Below are positions 24,777 to 33,435 of a stretch of DNA of 64,000 bases, in pieces. A model generated the notes under the pieces. That model worked only from the letters and a program-made list of their open reading frames with translations, had not been told where the DNA came from and did not search any database. Numbering within the stretch: position 1 is the first letter of the stretch; every line of letters starts with the position of its first letter. This DNA comes from Bulleidia extructa W1219. GTDB taxonomy: Bacteria; Bacillota_I; Bacilli_A; Erysipelotrichales; Erysipelotrichaceae. Location: positions 248,001 to 312,000 of the forward strand of contig NZ_ADFR01000002.1 in NCBI RefSeq assembly GCF_000177375.1. The letters run 5' to 3'. The position numbers were made by a program, and so were the translations under genes.

Positions 24777-27700
24777 TTATCTCGATACTTTAAAGCGATA
24801 TTTCATAGCCAAGAACAAACTCCATAATCCAATCGACATAAAGCCAATTAACAACACCCATGTATTTGAATCCGAGGTCTTTACATTGACTCGGCGTTGC
24901 ATAAAGAAACTTTGACTAACCTCACCATCTTCCGCCACGATCTTGATGGTGTGATTTCCTTGTTTCAAAGTCTTCACATACTCTTTCTTCAATTGAATGA
25001 TCGTACTACCTTCTTTAGCTAAATACTGATCTTTCGATAATAGAACACCATCTATGAAAACATCCTTAAACTTAGCGAAAGGAATGCTCACTCGAATTCG
25101 ATAAGATTTCTCTAACTCGTTTTCTAAAACTCGGTAGCGGACCGGCTTTGTTGAATTTTCGATTTTTTCTTCTTTCATGGAAATTGGATTATAATAGCTT
25201 CCATTTCCATTCAATAAAGCATAAACACCCTTTTGATTTACTTTGACATCACCAAATGTTTCCGGAGTCGTATCGTATTTCACAATACCGTAACTCTTTT
25301 GACGACGATCATACACCACTTGTGTTTCTTTCGTGTTTTTCACCAGTTGAATTGGATGATCTTTGACCATCTTAAAGAAATCTTCTTTTGTAACGGATGG
25401 AATTGTCGAATAAGCATAATGATCTATATTTTTATGCGGAATCACGAATTGATAGAATGTGTTTTTATGAACCGTCTTATCTTCCCCATTTACTTCTCGA
25501 ATATCATACCACTTACCGCTTTGTTCAGACTTTGATAATTCAAGAGTGGTCGGTGTTAAGAAATGATAACCAATATTTGTTTTCTTATCCCCGGTATCCA
25601 CAAAGACAGATTGTACATTTTGAATGGTTTTCTTTCCATGATCCAAATCCACCAATTGTCCATTCACGTAAAACCGATAATTTTTCTTAGGATCTAGCTT
25701 ACGTTGATCAACAGTCGTATGACTATCTTTCTTTGAAATAGCACTACCCACCGAAACAATCTGATCATCACAAATAAACCAAGCTTTATGAGCTTTAAGA
25801 GATTTTAATTGATTTTCAAAATCCATCGCTACAGTTCCATAAGATTCACCCGCTTTAGTAGCCCCTACAAAAGCAGAAGACATCGTTGATCCGATTTCCT
25901 TTGGTTTTCTAACTTCACGATCTAAAACCGTTGTCCCCGGTAAGTGATATGGATCCACTGTTGGCCAATAGTGTTGGCTATAGTGAGCAATATCTCCATT
26001 ATAAAGATACGTCATACCATCTGCCGTATACCATGCCTTACGGTTTTCATTATTCATCATCTCAAAATTTAATGTGCGACTGGAATGCATGGAAATACCG
26101 AAACCAAAGTCCTTCTTAGCGTTATAATACGCTACTTTATCCATGTGATTGAATAAGGATAATTTCGTTATTCTTTGTATCGTGGAAACGTTTTTATCTT
26201 TTAACAATTTTTCCACATTCGCTATATCGCCATAACTCTTCAAATTATCACTAATTTTATAGAACGTATCTTCTTTTAAAATGGTTTTCACTTCTGATTT
26301 TAATGATCTCTGATAATCCTGATCAAATACGCCGAAAACACGCACAATTCCACGTAGCACTTCCACACTCGTGACATGGTCTTCACTACCGGATCGACTG
26401 ATTGAACGTCCACGGCTCATATCCATCAGTTCATTATGAACGATGAGTGGTAAGAAAGATTTATCAATCCAATGACGAACCACCGCTAATTTTTCTTTCG
26501 GAAGTGGTGATTTAGAGGCTTGGATCACCGGTAATAATTGAGAGAATCCGTCCATTAAAACATTTCCATAAGCCCCTGTATACGCTACATTAGTATGATC
26601 AATATAGGAACCGTCTTGATAGAAGCCTTCCCCTTTCTTAACAATTGAAAAGACCTTTTGAATCGCTTGAACCGTCTCTTTGACTTCTTGATCATCTTTT
26701 CTTAATAAACCGGAAATAATTTTAACACGACCCATATCAATCAAATTACCCCCAAGGGCTTCAAACGGATCGTTCTGTGTCACACGGAACCGTGTTGAAT
26801 CCGGCACAAAGTGTTCAATGCCATCGGTATAGTTTTTAATTTCTTCTTTCGAAAAATATTGGTGCATGAGGGAAAGGGTATTATTAATCGCTCTAGGAGC
26901 TCCTATTTCATAATCCCACCAGTTTCCAATCACATGAGCTTTTCTATTGTAAACATTAGTACACAACCATTCCATACCCTCTCTAACCAGGCGAACAGCT
27001 TTTGGATCTTGGTAATACTTAGACTTCGGATTGGTAATTTGTTTAGCAATGGTTTCTAAATATCTAAAGCTGGTTGTCAATGTTCTAGAACGTTCGTATT
27101 CTTTCGCCTCTTCCCATAAGTAAGTTCGATTCGCCTCTTTTTTCATTTCTCTCAAATAGGTTTCACTATTGGTTTCCAAGCTGGTAAACAAAGACTTCAT
27201 AGCAGGATTATTTTCATCATAAGACCGGTTACCGACAATGATTTCATTCCATTGATCTAATAATCGATCGTATTCATCCGCAACCGGCTTTGTAATATGA
27301 ACAGAAATCGTGGCAATCGTTTTCCCTTTTTCTTGGACTTCCAATTTAGAAACACCCATTTTATTAGCTTTGATCATGCCCTCATGAACGCTTATGGTAT
27401 CATTTAACGCTTTATAGTGATAGTTTTCATTTCTCAACGTATAAATCTTATCTAATGGAAAAGAAATTTCCTTCTCCAATTCTCGATTGACATCTTTCGG
27501 AGAAAAAGGTTTCTTAGAACCCACTTCCTTAAACTCCACCTCTTTGAAAAGAACGGTTCCACTACCTTTTTCATAAAATAATTCCAAACGGATGAATTGA
27601 GTCAAGCTTAACGGACTATAGTTAATCTTTAATTCTTGCCACCCTTGGCTGGTTCCCGTTAGAGTATTAGAACTAACCGAATTCACCTGCTCCTCTTTTC

Positions 27701-28616
27701 CTTGTGCATTTTTCCGTTTTTCTAAAATTCTTAATTTTGCAACACCTTGTTTCTGATTCAGTTTTACTTTAACGGTTAATTGATAATTCTTCGTATTATC
27801 TACATGAGGAATATCTTGATACACACAAGAACGAAAATTTTTTGCAGAAGAGATGGTTAATTCATGTTGATCATTCACAAACATTTGAGCCCCATCCGTT
27901 TTTTGATATTCTCTTGGAACCCATGCTGTCCAATGTTTCGCAGCTTTCCCCGTCCAAGGAGCTTTTCCATCTTCCGTTTCTTGAAATTTTGGATTTTTGA
28001 TCCATTCTTTTGTTGGAAGTGGAGCAACTTCTTCTAATTTCACCTCATCCACAAAGACTTCTCCTGTCCCTGTTTCATAAATCAATTCCAATTTCACCGT
28101 ATCCACATGTTGACCCGGTTGATAATCAAACACAATTTCTTTCCAGGCTTGGTCTTTATATACATGTTGAGTTTGCAATGCTTTACTGGTAGAAAATGTT
28201 GTCTCCCCTTTTTTTCTTTCTTGAATTCGCGCATAGAAAAAACTGATTTTATTTTTTGTATGAACGCGATAACTTAGACGATACCTCTTCGTATCATCAA
28301 TTTTCTTATCCATTGTTTGATGAACTACAGCTCTTAAAGTGTCTTTTGCCTCTAAATGCAATTGACCCTCTTTCACTTCAATGGTATATGTATTTTTCTT
28401 AGTTTGATTTTTATCCACCCAAACCGACCAATCCTTAGCCGCTTGACCTGTCCATTGACCATTTTTCTGAATGGTTGTTTCAAAATTCCCATTCTGGATC
28501 AAGGAAGTGTTTGGATCTTGTGCTTGCACCACCAGAGATCCCGGTATAGCAAGGAATAATGATAAGGTCAGTAATATAGCCTTCACCATGGATTGAATCC
28601 CCTTTTTCGTCTTCAT
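24777..28616 (-). CDS. secreted polysaccharide lyase family 8 (hyaluronate lyase-like)
   Basis: A 1279-aa secreted, membrane-anchored lyase. Signal peptide residues 1-32; two carbohydrate-binding-like jelly-roll repeats at about 36-197 (LIQNGNFET...VFVDEVKLEEV) and 203-362 (WIKNPKFQE...VLFKEVEFKEV); a BIG-like linker domain; the PL8 alpha/alpha-toroid from about 450 with NWWDYEIGAPRAINN, 'DGSYIDHTNVAYTGAYG' (catalytic His and Tyr region) and MSRGRSISR; C-terminal beta domains; and a membrane helix at about 1250-1270 with a basic tail instead of LPxTG. PL8 enzymes cleave hyaluronan, chondroitin or xanthan by beta-elimination. The exact polymer is not determined. Confidence 0.93.
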   Translation of the reverse strand: MKTKKGIQSMVKAILLTLSLFLAIPGSLVVQAQDPNTSLIQNGNFETTIQKNGQWTGQAAKDWSVWVDKNQTKKNTYTIEVKEGQLHLEAKDTLRAVVHQTMDKKIDDTKRYRLSYRVHTKNKISFFYARIQERKKGETTFSTSKALQTQHVYKDQAWKEIVFDYQPGQHVDTVKLELIYETGTGEVFVDEVKLEEVAPLPTKEWIKNPKFQETEDGKAPWTGKAAKHWTAWVPREYQKTDGAQMFVNDQHELTISSAKNFRSCVYQDIPHVDNTKNYQLTVKVKLNQKQGVAKLRILEKRKNAQGKEEQVNSVSSNTLTGTSQGWQELKINYSPLSLTQFIRLELFYEKGSGTVLFKEVEFKEVGSKKPFSPKDVNRELEKEISFPLDKIYTLRNENYHYKALNDTISVHEGMIKANKMGVSKLEVQEKGKTIATISVHITKPVADEYDRLLDQWNEIIVGNRSYDENNPAMKSLFTSLETNSETYLREMKKEANRTYLWEEAKEYERSRTLTTSFRYLETIAKQITNPKSKYYQDPKAVRLVREGMEWLCTNVYNRKAHVIGNWWDYEIGAPRAINNTLSLMHQYFSKEEIKNYTDGIEHFVPDSTRFRVTQNDPFEALGGNLIDMGRVKIISGLLRKDDQEVKETVQAIQKVFSIVKKGEGFYQDGSYIDHTNVAYTGAYGNVLMDGFSQLLPVIQASKSPLPKEKLAVVRHWIDKSFLPLIVHNELMDMSRGRSISRSGSEDHVTSVEVLRGIVRVFGVFDQDYQRSLKSEVKTILKEDTFYKISDNLKSYGDIANVEKLLKDKNVSTIQRITKLSLFNHMDKVAYYNAKKDFGFGISMHSSRTLNFEMMNNENRKAWYTADGMTYLYNGDIAHYSQHYWPTVDPYHLPGTTVLDREVRKPKEIGSTMSSAFVGATKAGESYGTVAMDFENQLKSLKAHKAWFICDDQIVSVGSAISKKDSHTTVDQRKLDPKKNYRFYVNGQLVDLDHGKKTIQNVQSVFVDTGDKKTNIGYHFLTPTTLELSKSEQSGKWYDIREVNGEDKTVHKNTFYQFVIPHKNIDHYAYSTIPSVTKEDFFKMVKDHPIQLVKNTKETQVVYDRRQKSYGIVKYDTTPETFGDVKVNQKGVYALLNGNGSYYNPISMKEEKIENSTKPVRYRVLENELEKSYRIRVSIPFAKFKDVFIDGVLLSKDQYLAKEGSTIIQLKKEYVKTLKQGNHTIKIVAEDGEVSQSFFMQRRVNVKTSDSNTWVLLIGFMSIGLWSLFLAMKYRFKVSR

Positions 28617-28640
28617 TTGCCCTCCATCTAGTAATCGATT

Positions 28641-28666
28641 ATATTAGTAAACCGATTTACTAATAT
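28641..28666. promoter_or_regulatory. 26-bp palindromic operator upstream of PL8 lyase
   Basis: Arms ATATTAGTAAA (28641-28651) and TTTACTAATAT (28656-28666) pair perfectly around CCGA; the centre AAACCGATTT is LacI/GalR-operator-like. It lies just upstream of a TATAAT (minus strand, 28643-28638) with no good -35, about 25-50 nt before the start codon, so it is ideally placed for repression. Confidence 0.7.
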
Positions 28667-28695
28667 TACTTTATCATGAAACGAATCATCTGTAA

Positions 28696-28710
28696 ATAAA
28701 GCGTTTTCAA
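28696..28710 (-). promoter_or_regulatory. cre-like site upstream of PL8 lyase
   Basis: Minus-strand TTGAAAACGCTTTAT matches the cre consensus at 13 of 15 positions. With the adjacent palindrome it suggests combined catabolite and substrate-specific control of the lyase. Confidence 0.5.
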
Positions 28711-28731
28711 TAGAAAAATCCGACCATTTTC

Positions 28732-29547
28732 TTATTTCCGAATCAATTGAAGATTTAAATCAACATAGCGATTAATTCCATTAATTCTTCCTCTATGACT
28801 ATATTGCCAGAATTGAAATTGATAAGGATACTTCACCACTTGATCATACTCCGCCACCCAAACAGGATATTTTTGTATCACATCCAATTGATACATGTTC
28901 GCAAAAATTTTTGTACTGGAATACGTCATGGCTTTATACCCATTCTGCTGAATGTTCTTGATAAAGGCGACAGCTTGTTTTGTTCTATCCTCTTTTGTCA
29001 ATAAACCAATCCGTTGTCTTTTAGCTTCTGGCACAGTTTCTAAATCATACACAATAGGTAAGCTGATTGAATAGGAACGAATCCTTTTCAACACAAAATC
29101 CGCTTCTTCTTTCGCTTCTTTTTCATTAATGGCTTGGGAAAAGAAATACACCCCAACAGAAATATTTTGTTTCAAAGCTTCCTCTATGTTGTAACGAAAA
29201 GTCGTATCTTCATGAAGACCACCATTTTGATACCCCCGATATCCCAATCGGATATACGCAAATTGAACTCCGGCTTTCTTCACCTTTGACCAATCAATTC
29301 TCCCCTGATGAGAAGACACATCAATACCAAAACGAGAATAATAACGGGAATCTTCATATCGGTAAATCATCTTTGATCGATCTAAATGCGACCAATGATA
29401 GTCGTGAGCATATGGCTTTGTTATACCCTTATTGTCATTTGAATTCTTCCAAAAAGACCAACCCCAAACTGTCACTAACAAAAAAGAGACTCCGATGATC
29501 ACCCTCATTCTCTTCTTCCATGTTTTACGAATTTTTCTTTTTTTCAT
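28732..29547 (-). CDS. GH25 lysozyme-like muramidase, membrane-anchored
   Basis: A 271-aa protein with a basic N-terminus and one membrane helix (about residues 14-31), then a GH25 (1,4-beta-N-acetylmuramidase) domain outside the cell. Catalytic-site stretches are GIDVSSHQGRIDW (Asp), 'FAYIRLGYRG', 'VGVYFFSQA' and 'PIVYDLE' (Glu). It would cut peptidoglycan between MurNAc and GlcNAc for remodelling. No Shine-Dalgarno; TATAAT lies 7 nt from the ATG. Confidence 0.94.
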   Translation of the reverse strand: MKKRKIRKTWKKRMRVIIGVSFLLVTVWGWSFWKNSNDNKGITKPYAHDYHWSHLDRSKMIYRYEDSRYYSRFGIDVSSHQGRIDWSKVKKAGVQFAYIRLGYRGYQNGGLHEDTTFRYNIEEALKQNISVGVYFFSQAINEKEAKEEADFVLKRIRSYSISLPIVYDLETVPEAKRQRIGLLTKEDRTKQAVAFIKNIQQNGYKAMTYSSTKIFANMYQLDVIQKYPVWVAEYDQVVKYPYQFQFWQYSHRGRINGINRYVDLNLQLIRK

Positions 29548-29554
29548 TGTTTTT

Positions 29555-29560
29555 ATTATA
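29555..29560 (-). promoter_or_regulatory. -10 element of a predicted leaderless promoter (GH25 gene)
   Basis: Perfect TATAAT with only TGTTTTT (plus-strand reading) between it and the ATG. Predicted leader is 0-1 nt. Confidence 0.5.
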
Positions 29561-29641
29561 CGAGATAAATCTTGTCATGGTTATAAAAGTCTCGCAAAGC
29601 TCTTTATATGGTATGATAAGTTCGTTCAAAGGAGGATTACC

Positions 29642-30274
29642 ATGTTTTGTCCAAATTGTGGAAAACCGATTGAAAAAGAAAATTCAAAATATTGTTCTTA
29701 TTGCGGCAAGCCTCTTCGGCTTTTCGCTGATGAAAAAAAAGATACTTCAACCATTGAAATCCATTTTGAAGAACTGAAGCCGATTTTTTCCGTCCTTCTT
29801 CACCCTATGGAAAGGTTAGCGTTTAATCAATTTGTATCTGTTTTTATTTTGTTTTTATCAGGTCTTTTGATGTGGTGGTGCTTTCAATATATAAATTTCA
29901 CAGATCATCAACTTTTTCTTCTGTTTGTTAGTTTTTTAGTCGTATTTGCTTCATATGCCATCAACACCTTATTCCTTCAGTTTTTTGGAAAAACCAAATA
30001 TAACTCCACGGAACTTGTCTCCACACTAACTTATTTACATGTCATACCCTGTTTTACTTTACTATTGATAGACCTTTGTGGCCTGATGCCCCTTGGTTTT
30101 CTAATGATGATCATTGGCATGATCGGTTACTTTGTCTACCTCTTTCAATTGCTCTCCTTACTAAAAGATTCTTTCCGAAGTTATCTGGGAGCTTTATTAC
30201 TGGTAGCCGGTATACTTGCTTTGATGGTTATCATCTATATCAGTAACCCCTCTTTGATTCCTACTTCACTATAA
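29642..30274 (+). CDS. zinc-ribbon membrane protein
   Basis: A 210-aa protein beginning with a zinc ribbon, MFCPNCGKPIEKE...YCSYCGKPL, followed by about 30 polar residues and then four or five membrane helices from about residue 60 (Yip1-like arrangement). The ATG at 29642 is chosen because it has AAAGGAGG upstream and begins at the zinc ribbon; upstream in-frame codons run antisense over the GH25 gene. Function unknown; such proteins are common in Firmicutes as orphan membrane proteins. Confidence 0.85.
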   Translation: MFCPNCGKPIEKENSKYCSYCGKPLRLFADEKKDTSTIEIHFEELKPIFSVLLHPMERLAFNQFVSVFILFLSGLLMWWCFQYINFTDHQLFLLFVSFLVVFASYAINTLFLQFFGKTKYNSTELVSTLTYLHVIPCFTLLLIDLCGLMPLGFLMMIIGMIGYFVYLFQLLSLLKDSFRSYLGALLLVAGILALMVIIYISNPSLIPTSL

Positions 30275-30282
30275 TACTAAAG

Positions 30283-30322
30283 AAACACCATGCTCTTTAT
30301 CTGAAGATGAGTGGTGTTTTTT
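30283..30322 (+). terminator. terminator of zinc-ribbon gene
   Basis: AAACACCA / TGGTGTTT arms with an inner CTC/GAG pair, followed by TTTTTT. Confidence 0.8.
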
Positions 30323-30398
30323 AGATTATTTCTAAGCTAGTGGCCTCTACTAACGACATCACAAGAGTCATGGCACAAAAAGAACACTCAACTATTAA

Positions 30399-30542
30399 AA
30401 AATATTTCAAATAGATCACGAAGTGTTCTATCATGCCCATGAAAGATATTTATCCACATTAACAGATGATTATGGAAGAAATAGTTTGATGGAATTAAAG
30501 GCAAAGAAAATAGATTTTGGAGATTTAGAAATGTCTCCTTAA
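30399..30542 (+). pseudogene. gene remnant (47 residues, no start)
   Basis: A 47-codon open stretch without a start codon reads KIFQIDHEVFYHAHERYLST... and ends KIDFGDLEMSP. The composition is convincingly protein-like, and the central part recalls the conserved region of small sigma-factor-like proteins carried by integrative elements (inference from memory). A 14-codon ORF in another frame just upstream (ATG 30370) may be part of the same decayed gene. The rest of the 408-nt gap 30275-30682 holds a terminator and no other gene. Confidence 0.4.
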
Positions 30543-30682
30543 ACCTTATCTTATCATTTATCAAAGCCGAAAAAAGCCGATTTCATATACGAAACAACGT
30601 ATACAATTTCATTTTTATGAGTTAAATTTATCCGTTTTAGACAAAATAATTATATGGATTCCTGATTTGAAAGGAGGAAAAG

Positions 30683-31345
30683 ATGAAGTATCAAAAATTA
30701 TTTTATATACTGATGTTTTCACCATTGGTAGTCAGTGTTATTGCGTTATGCTTCTTGCCTGATTTCATACCGGCTCATTATAATCTTAAAAATACTGTCG
30801 ATCGATGGGGAAGCAAATATGAACTATTAATTTTTCCGATTATCACCATTTTATTTGGACAATTCCTATTGTTACTGGGAAAAATAGCCAAAAAGCAGAA
30901 GACACAAGGAAATAACAATGAAAAAATGAGTCTTATTATTGGGAATTGTTCATTATTGATCTTTAATATCTTCTCTGGAACCATGATTTATTCAAGTGTG
31001 ACTAAAGCAGAAAATCTATCCTTTTTTTCTCTTGAATTTGGACAAATGATATTCCTTATCATGGGTGTGGTTTTCATCATCCTCGGTAATATCATGCCAA
31101 AATTGAAGATGAATAGTGTCCTGGGATTTCGTACAAAATGGAGTATGAAAAGCGATGAGGTGTGGAAAAAATGTCAAAAAGTATCGGGTATGACCACTAG
31201 GATATCCGGTATCGTGATCATGATACTTAGTTTTCATTTCCATCATTCAACATTACCTACTTTAGTGGTCATCACGATGTTATTATCATTGATGATTGAC
31301 ATACTATATAGTTACCAAGTAGCCAAATCAAAAACAATACTTTAA
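30683..31345 (+). CDS. SdpI-family (DUF1648) membrane protein
   Basis: A 220-aa protein with six predicted helices. The N-terminal DUF1648 stretch 'FIPAHYNLKNTVDRWGSKYE' and the C-terminal 'GNIMPKLKMNSVLGFRTKWSMKSDEVWKKCQKVSG' are the hallmark of SdpI/YhfL-type proteins, whose B. subtilis member gives immunity to the SDP killing toxin. No sdpABC-like toxin genes are adjacent, so it is an orphan resistance protein here. Shine-Dalgarno GGAGG is present. Confidence 0.9.
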   Translation: MKYQKLFYILMFSPLVVSVIALCFLPDFIPAHYNLKNTVDRWGSKYELLIFPIITILFGQFLLLLGKIAKKQKTQGNNNEKMSLIIGNCSLLIFNIFSGTMIYSSVTKAENLSFFSLEFGQMIFLIMGVVFIILGNIMPKLKMNSVLGFRTKWSMKSDEVWKKCQKVSGMTTRISGIVIMILSFHFHHSTLPTLVVITMLLSLMIDILYSYQVAKSKTIL

Positions 31346-31414
31346 ATGTTAAACCGTCAATCACCAAGGAATCATTGTGTAAAAGATGGCTGATTGCAAC
31401 TTTTGAATCCTCTG

Positions 31415-31459
31415 GGACGCTCCTTATCATAAATGACGATTTTTTAAGCGTCCTTTTTT
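31415..31459 (+). terminator. terminator of sdpI-like gene
   Basis: Stem GGACGCT / AGCGTCC with a long AT-rich loop and a seven-T run. A further 18-bp perfect palindrome (CACTTTTT...AAAAAGTG) follows at 31473-31490. Confidence 0.65.
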
Positions 31460-31517
31460 ATATTATACTCATCACTTTTTTAAAAAAGTGAATCTGTAAC
31501 AGGTTCTTGATCAAATA

Positions 31518-31541
31518 AAAGGGCTCTTCTTCAAGCCCTTT
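31518..31541 (-). terminator. terminator of telA-like gene
   Basis: Stem AAAGGGCT / AGCCCTTT with 8-nt loop, minus-strand T run; overlaps the gene's stop. Confidence 0.85.
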
Positions 31542-32682
31542 ATTTCCTTTGTTCTAATAGTTTAGCACTTAATTGATTTTCAATACGACGCAATTCCATT
31601 TCAGCTGCTTCTCGCTTTTCATGGCCTTCCTTTTGGATAGTTAAAACTTCATCCAAGGTTTGAATCAATTCTTCATTAGTATGTTGTAACGTTTCTAAAT
31701 CCACAATGCCACGTTCACTTTCCCTAGCCGTATCCACCGTTGCTTGATGCAAAGTCTCTGCATTTTTCTTTAATAAGACATTCGTCATTTCAGATACTTC
31801 CCGTTGTGCTTCTAAAGCTTTTTTGGAATGATGAATCCCTAGAGAAAGCACTATTTGGTTTTTCCACAGCGGAATTGTATTGACTAAAGTTGATTGAATT
31901 TTTTCTGTCATCACCGTGTCATTATTTTGAACCAACCGAATTTGAGGCGCCATCTGAACTGAAACCTGACGAGTCAATTCAAGGTCATGAAGTTTCTTTT
32001 CAAAGCGAATAATCGCTTGCTCTAAATCATTCGCTCTTTGTGCATCTTCCGGCAATCCGGAAGCTTGTGCTTTTTCTCTTAATGGTGGCAAGTCTTCCTT
32101 TCTGACTTCTTGTAATTTTCGACGACCGGCTAAGATATACATATCCAATTCTTTGATATTTTCTTGATTCCTCACATACAGCTCATCCAACATTGAAATA
32201 TCTTTCATTAACGTGATTTGATGATCCTCTAATACATTAGCGATCTTACTAACGTTCTTTTCCGCATCTTCATATCGAACCACTATTTTTTCTTTTCCTC
32301 GGCCAAATAACTCTGCAAAAAATCCTTTTTTCTCTTCTGCATAACCAGTATCTTTTAATTGTGTTACTAAGTTTCCTAATAAATGACCAATTTCTCCTAA
32401 ATCTTTCGTTTTAACATTCTTTAATGTGGATTCCGAAAAATCACTGATTTTCTTTTGAGCAGATGAACCATATTGAAGAATCGTTGTAGCATCTTCAATA
32501 TTGATCTTTTTAGAAAAGTCACTGATCATTTGTTTTTCTTTCTCATTTAATTGATCTTCCGAAATTGGATCTTGAAGCAATTCTTTTTCCTCAGTGACTT
32601 CTGTTTTATCCTCTTTTTCTTCCAATGTTGGTGTTAACGTTAATGTCACTTCTGATTGTTGTCTTTCTAACTTTTCACTCAT
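31540..32682 (-). CDS. TelA-family toxic anion resistance-like protein
   Basis: A 380-aa, almost entirely helical, highly charged cytoplasmic protein matching the TelA/KlaA family ('LMKDISMLDELYVRNQENIKELDMYILAGRRKL', 'ILSLGIHHSKKALEAQREVSEMTNVLLKKNAE'). The family was named for tellurite resistance, but chromosomal members act in envelope stress and often sit with XpaC-like genes, as here at 36.6-37.5 kb. The N-terminal 50 residues are acidic and low-complexity. Specific role not known. Confidence 0.9.
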   Translation of the reverse strand: MSEKLERQQSEVTLTLTPTLEEKEDKTEVTEEKELLQDPISEDQLNEKEKQMISDFSKKINIEDATTILQYGSSAQKKISDFSESTLKNVKTKDLGEIGHLLGNLVTQLKDTGYAEEKKGFFAELFGRGKEKIVVRYEDAEKNVSKIANVLEDHQITLMKDISMLDELYVRNQENIKELDMYILAGRRKLQEVRKEDLPPLREKAQASGLPEDAQRANDLEQAIIRFEKKLHDLELTRQVSVQMAPQIRLVQNNDTVMTEKIQSTLVNTIPLWKNQIVLSLGIHHSKKALEAQREVSEMTNVLLKKNAETLHQATVDTARESERGIVDLETLQHTNEELIQTLDEVLTIQKEGHEKREAAEMELRRIENQLSAKLLEQRK

Positions 32683-32716
32683 ATTTATACCTTCTTACTC
32701 TCTTAGTATAACTTAA

Positions 32717-32740
32717 AAAGAGCCTCAAGAAAGACTCTTT
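32717..32740 (-). terminator. terminator of SGNH gene
   Basis: AAAGAG / CTCTTT arms with minus-strand T run at the end of the SGNH gene. Confidence 0.6.
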
Positions 32741-33435
32741 AGAATAAAATCTACATACTCTTTAACCCCTTGGGGCTTTAGATGAATTCCATCTGCATAA
32801 AACCATTCTTTATGATTTTTAGCGTGTGTATACCAATCAATCAATTCCACATGGTTATTTTTATTGGCAATCGCTTGAATGGTTGCGTTCGATTTATCCG
32901 TCCATTTCATTGGTCCATACACATTAACCCAATAAATTTTCCTTTTTTTACCTAGGGCATGAATGACATTTTGCCCAACCTCCATGGAAAAAGGACTGTT
33001 TGTTCCTAATCCAATCACCACCGTCTCACCAAGATTTCCCTTGCTTGCTAAACTTTTGATAATTTTGGTAGCGTCCCAAACCTGACGTGATTCTTTTGCA
33101 TCAATGATAGCTTCCGGTAAAGCTTCTTGCAAAGCGGAAGCAGATCCAAGCATGACAGAATCTCCAATAAAACTGATGGATTTCAAGTTATTTTTTTCTT
33201 TGGAACTCATCTTACTATACGCTTGAGACGCATGAATTTTACCCTCTTGCGTTTCCACAGTTGCCTTTTTTTCTTTCAAAGCTTCTTCTTGTTGACGAAG
33301 ACTTTGTTTCAAGGTTTTTGCGTCTTCTTCTTTTTTATTCGTTGCTGTAAATACCGCAAAAACACCCACCATGAGAATGATCATAACCAGTGACCAAACG
33401 ATGAATTTCACTTGTGCTTTTGTAGGCTTTTTCAT
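32725..33435 (-). CDS. SGNH-hydrolase domain protein (OatA C-terminal half)
   Basis: A 236-aa protein: one membrane helix (about 10-30), a coiled-coil (KEEDAKTLKQSLRQQEEALKEK region), then an SGNH/GDSL esterase fold with block I IGDSVMLGS, block III GLGTNS and block V DGIHLKPQG carrying the catalytic Asp and His. The same fold is the extracellular C-terminal half of OatA peptidoglycan O-acetyltransferases. The ATG at 33435 overlaps the upstream acyltransferase stop by 4 nt. The two proteins together would O-acetylate MurNAc and protect against lysozyme (inference). Confidence 0.88.
   Translation of the reverse strand: MKKPTKAQVKFIVWSLVMIILMVGVFAVFTATNKKEEDAKTLKQSLRQQEEALKEKKATVETQEGKIHASQAYSKMSSKEKNNLKSISFIGDSVMLGSASALQEALPEAIIDAKESRQVWDATKIIKSLASKGNLGETVVIGLGTNSPFSMEVGQNVIHALGKKRKIYWVNVYGPMKWTDKSNATIQAIANKNNHVELIDWYTHAKNHKEWFYADGIHLKPQGVKEYVDFILKSLS

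Noticed and set aside
31473-31490. 18-bp palindrome CACTTTTT...AAAAAGTG
   Set aside because: Probably part of a double terminator between convergent genes; a simple A/T-run palindrome with no further structure.
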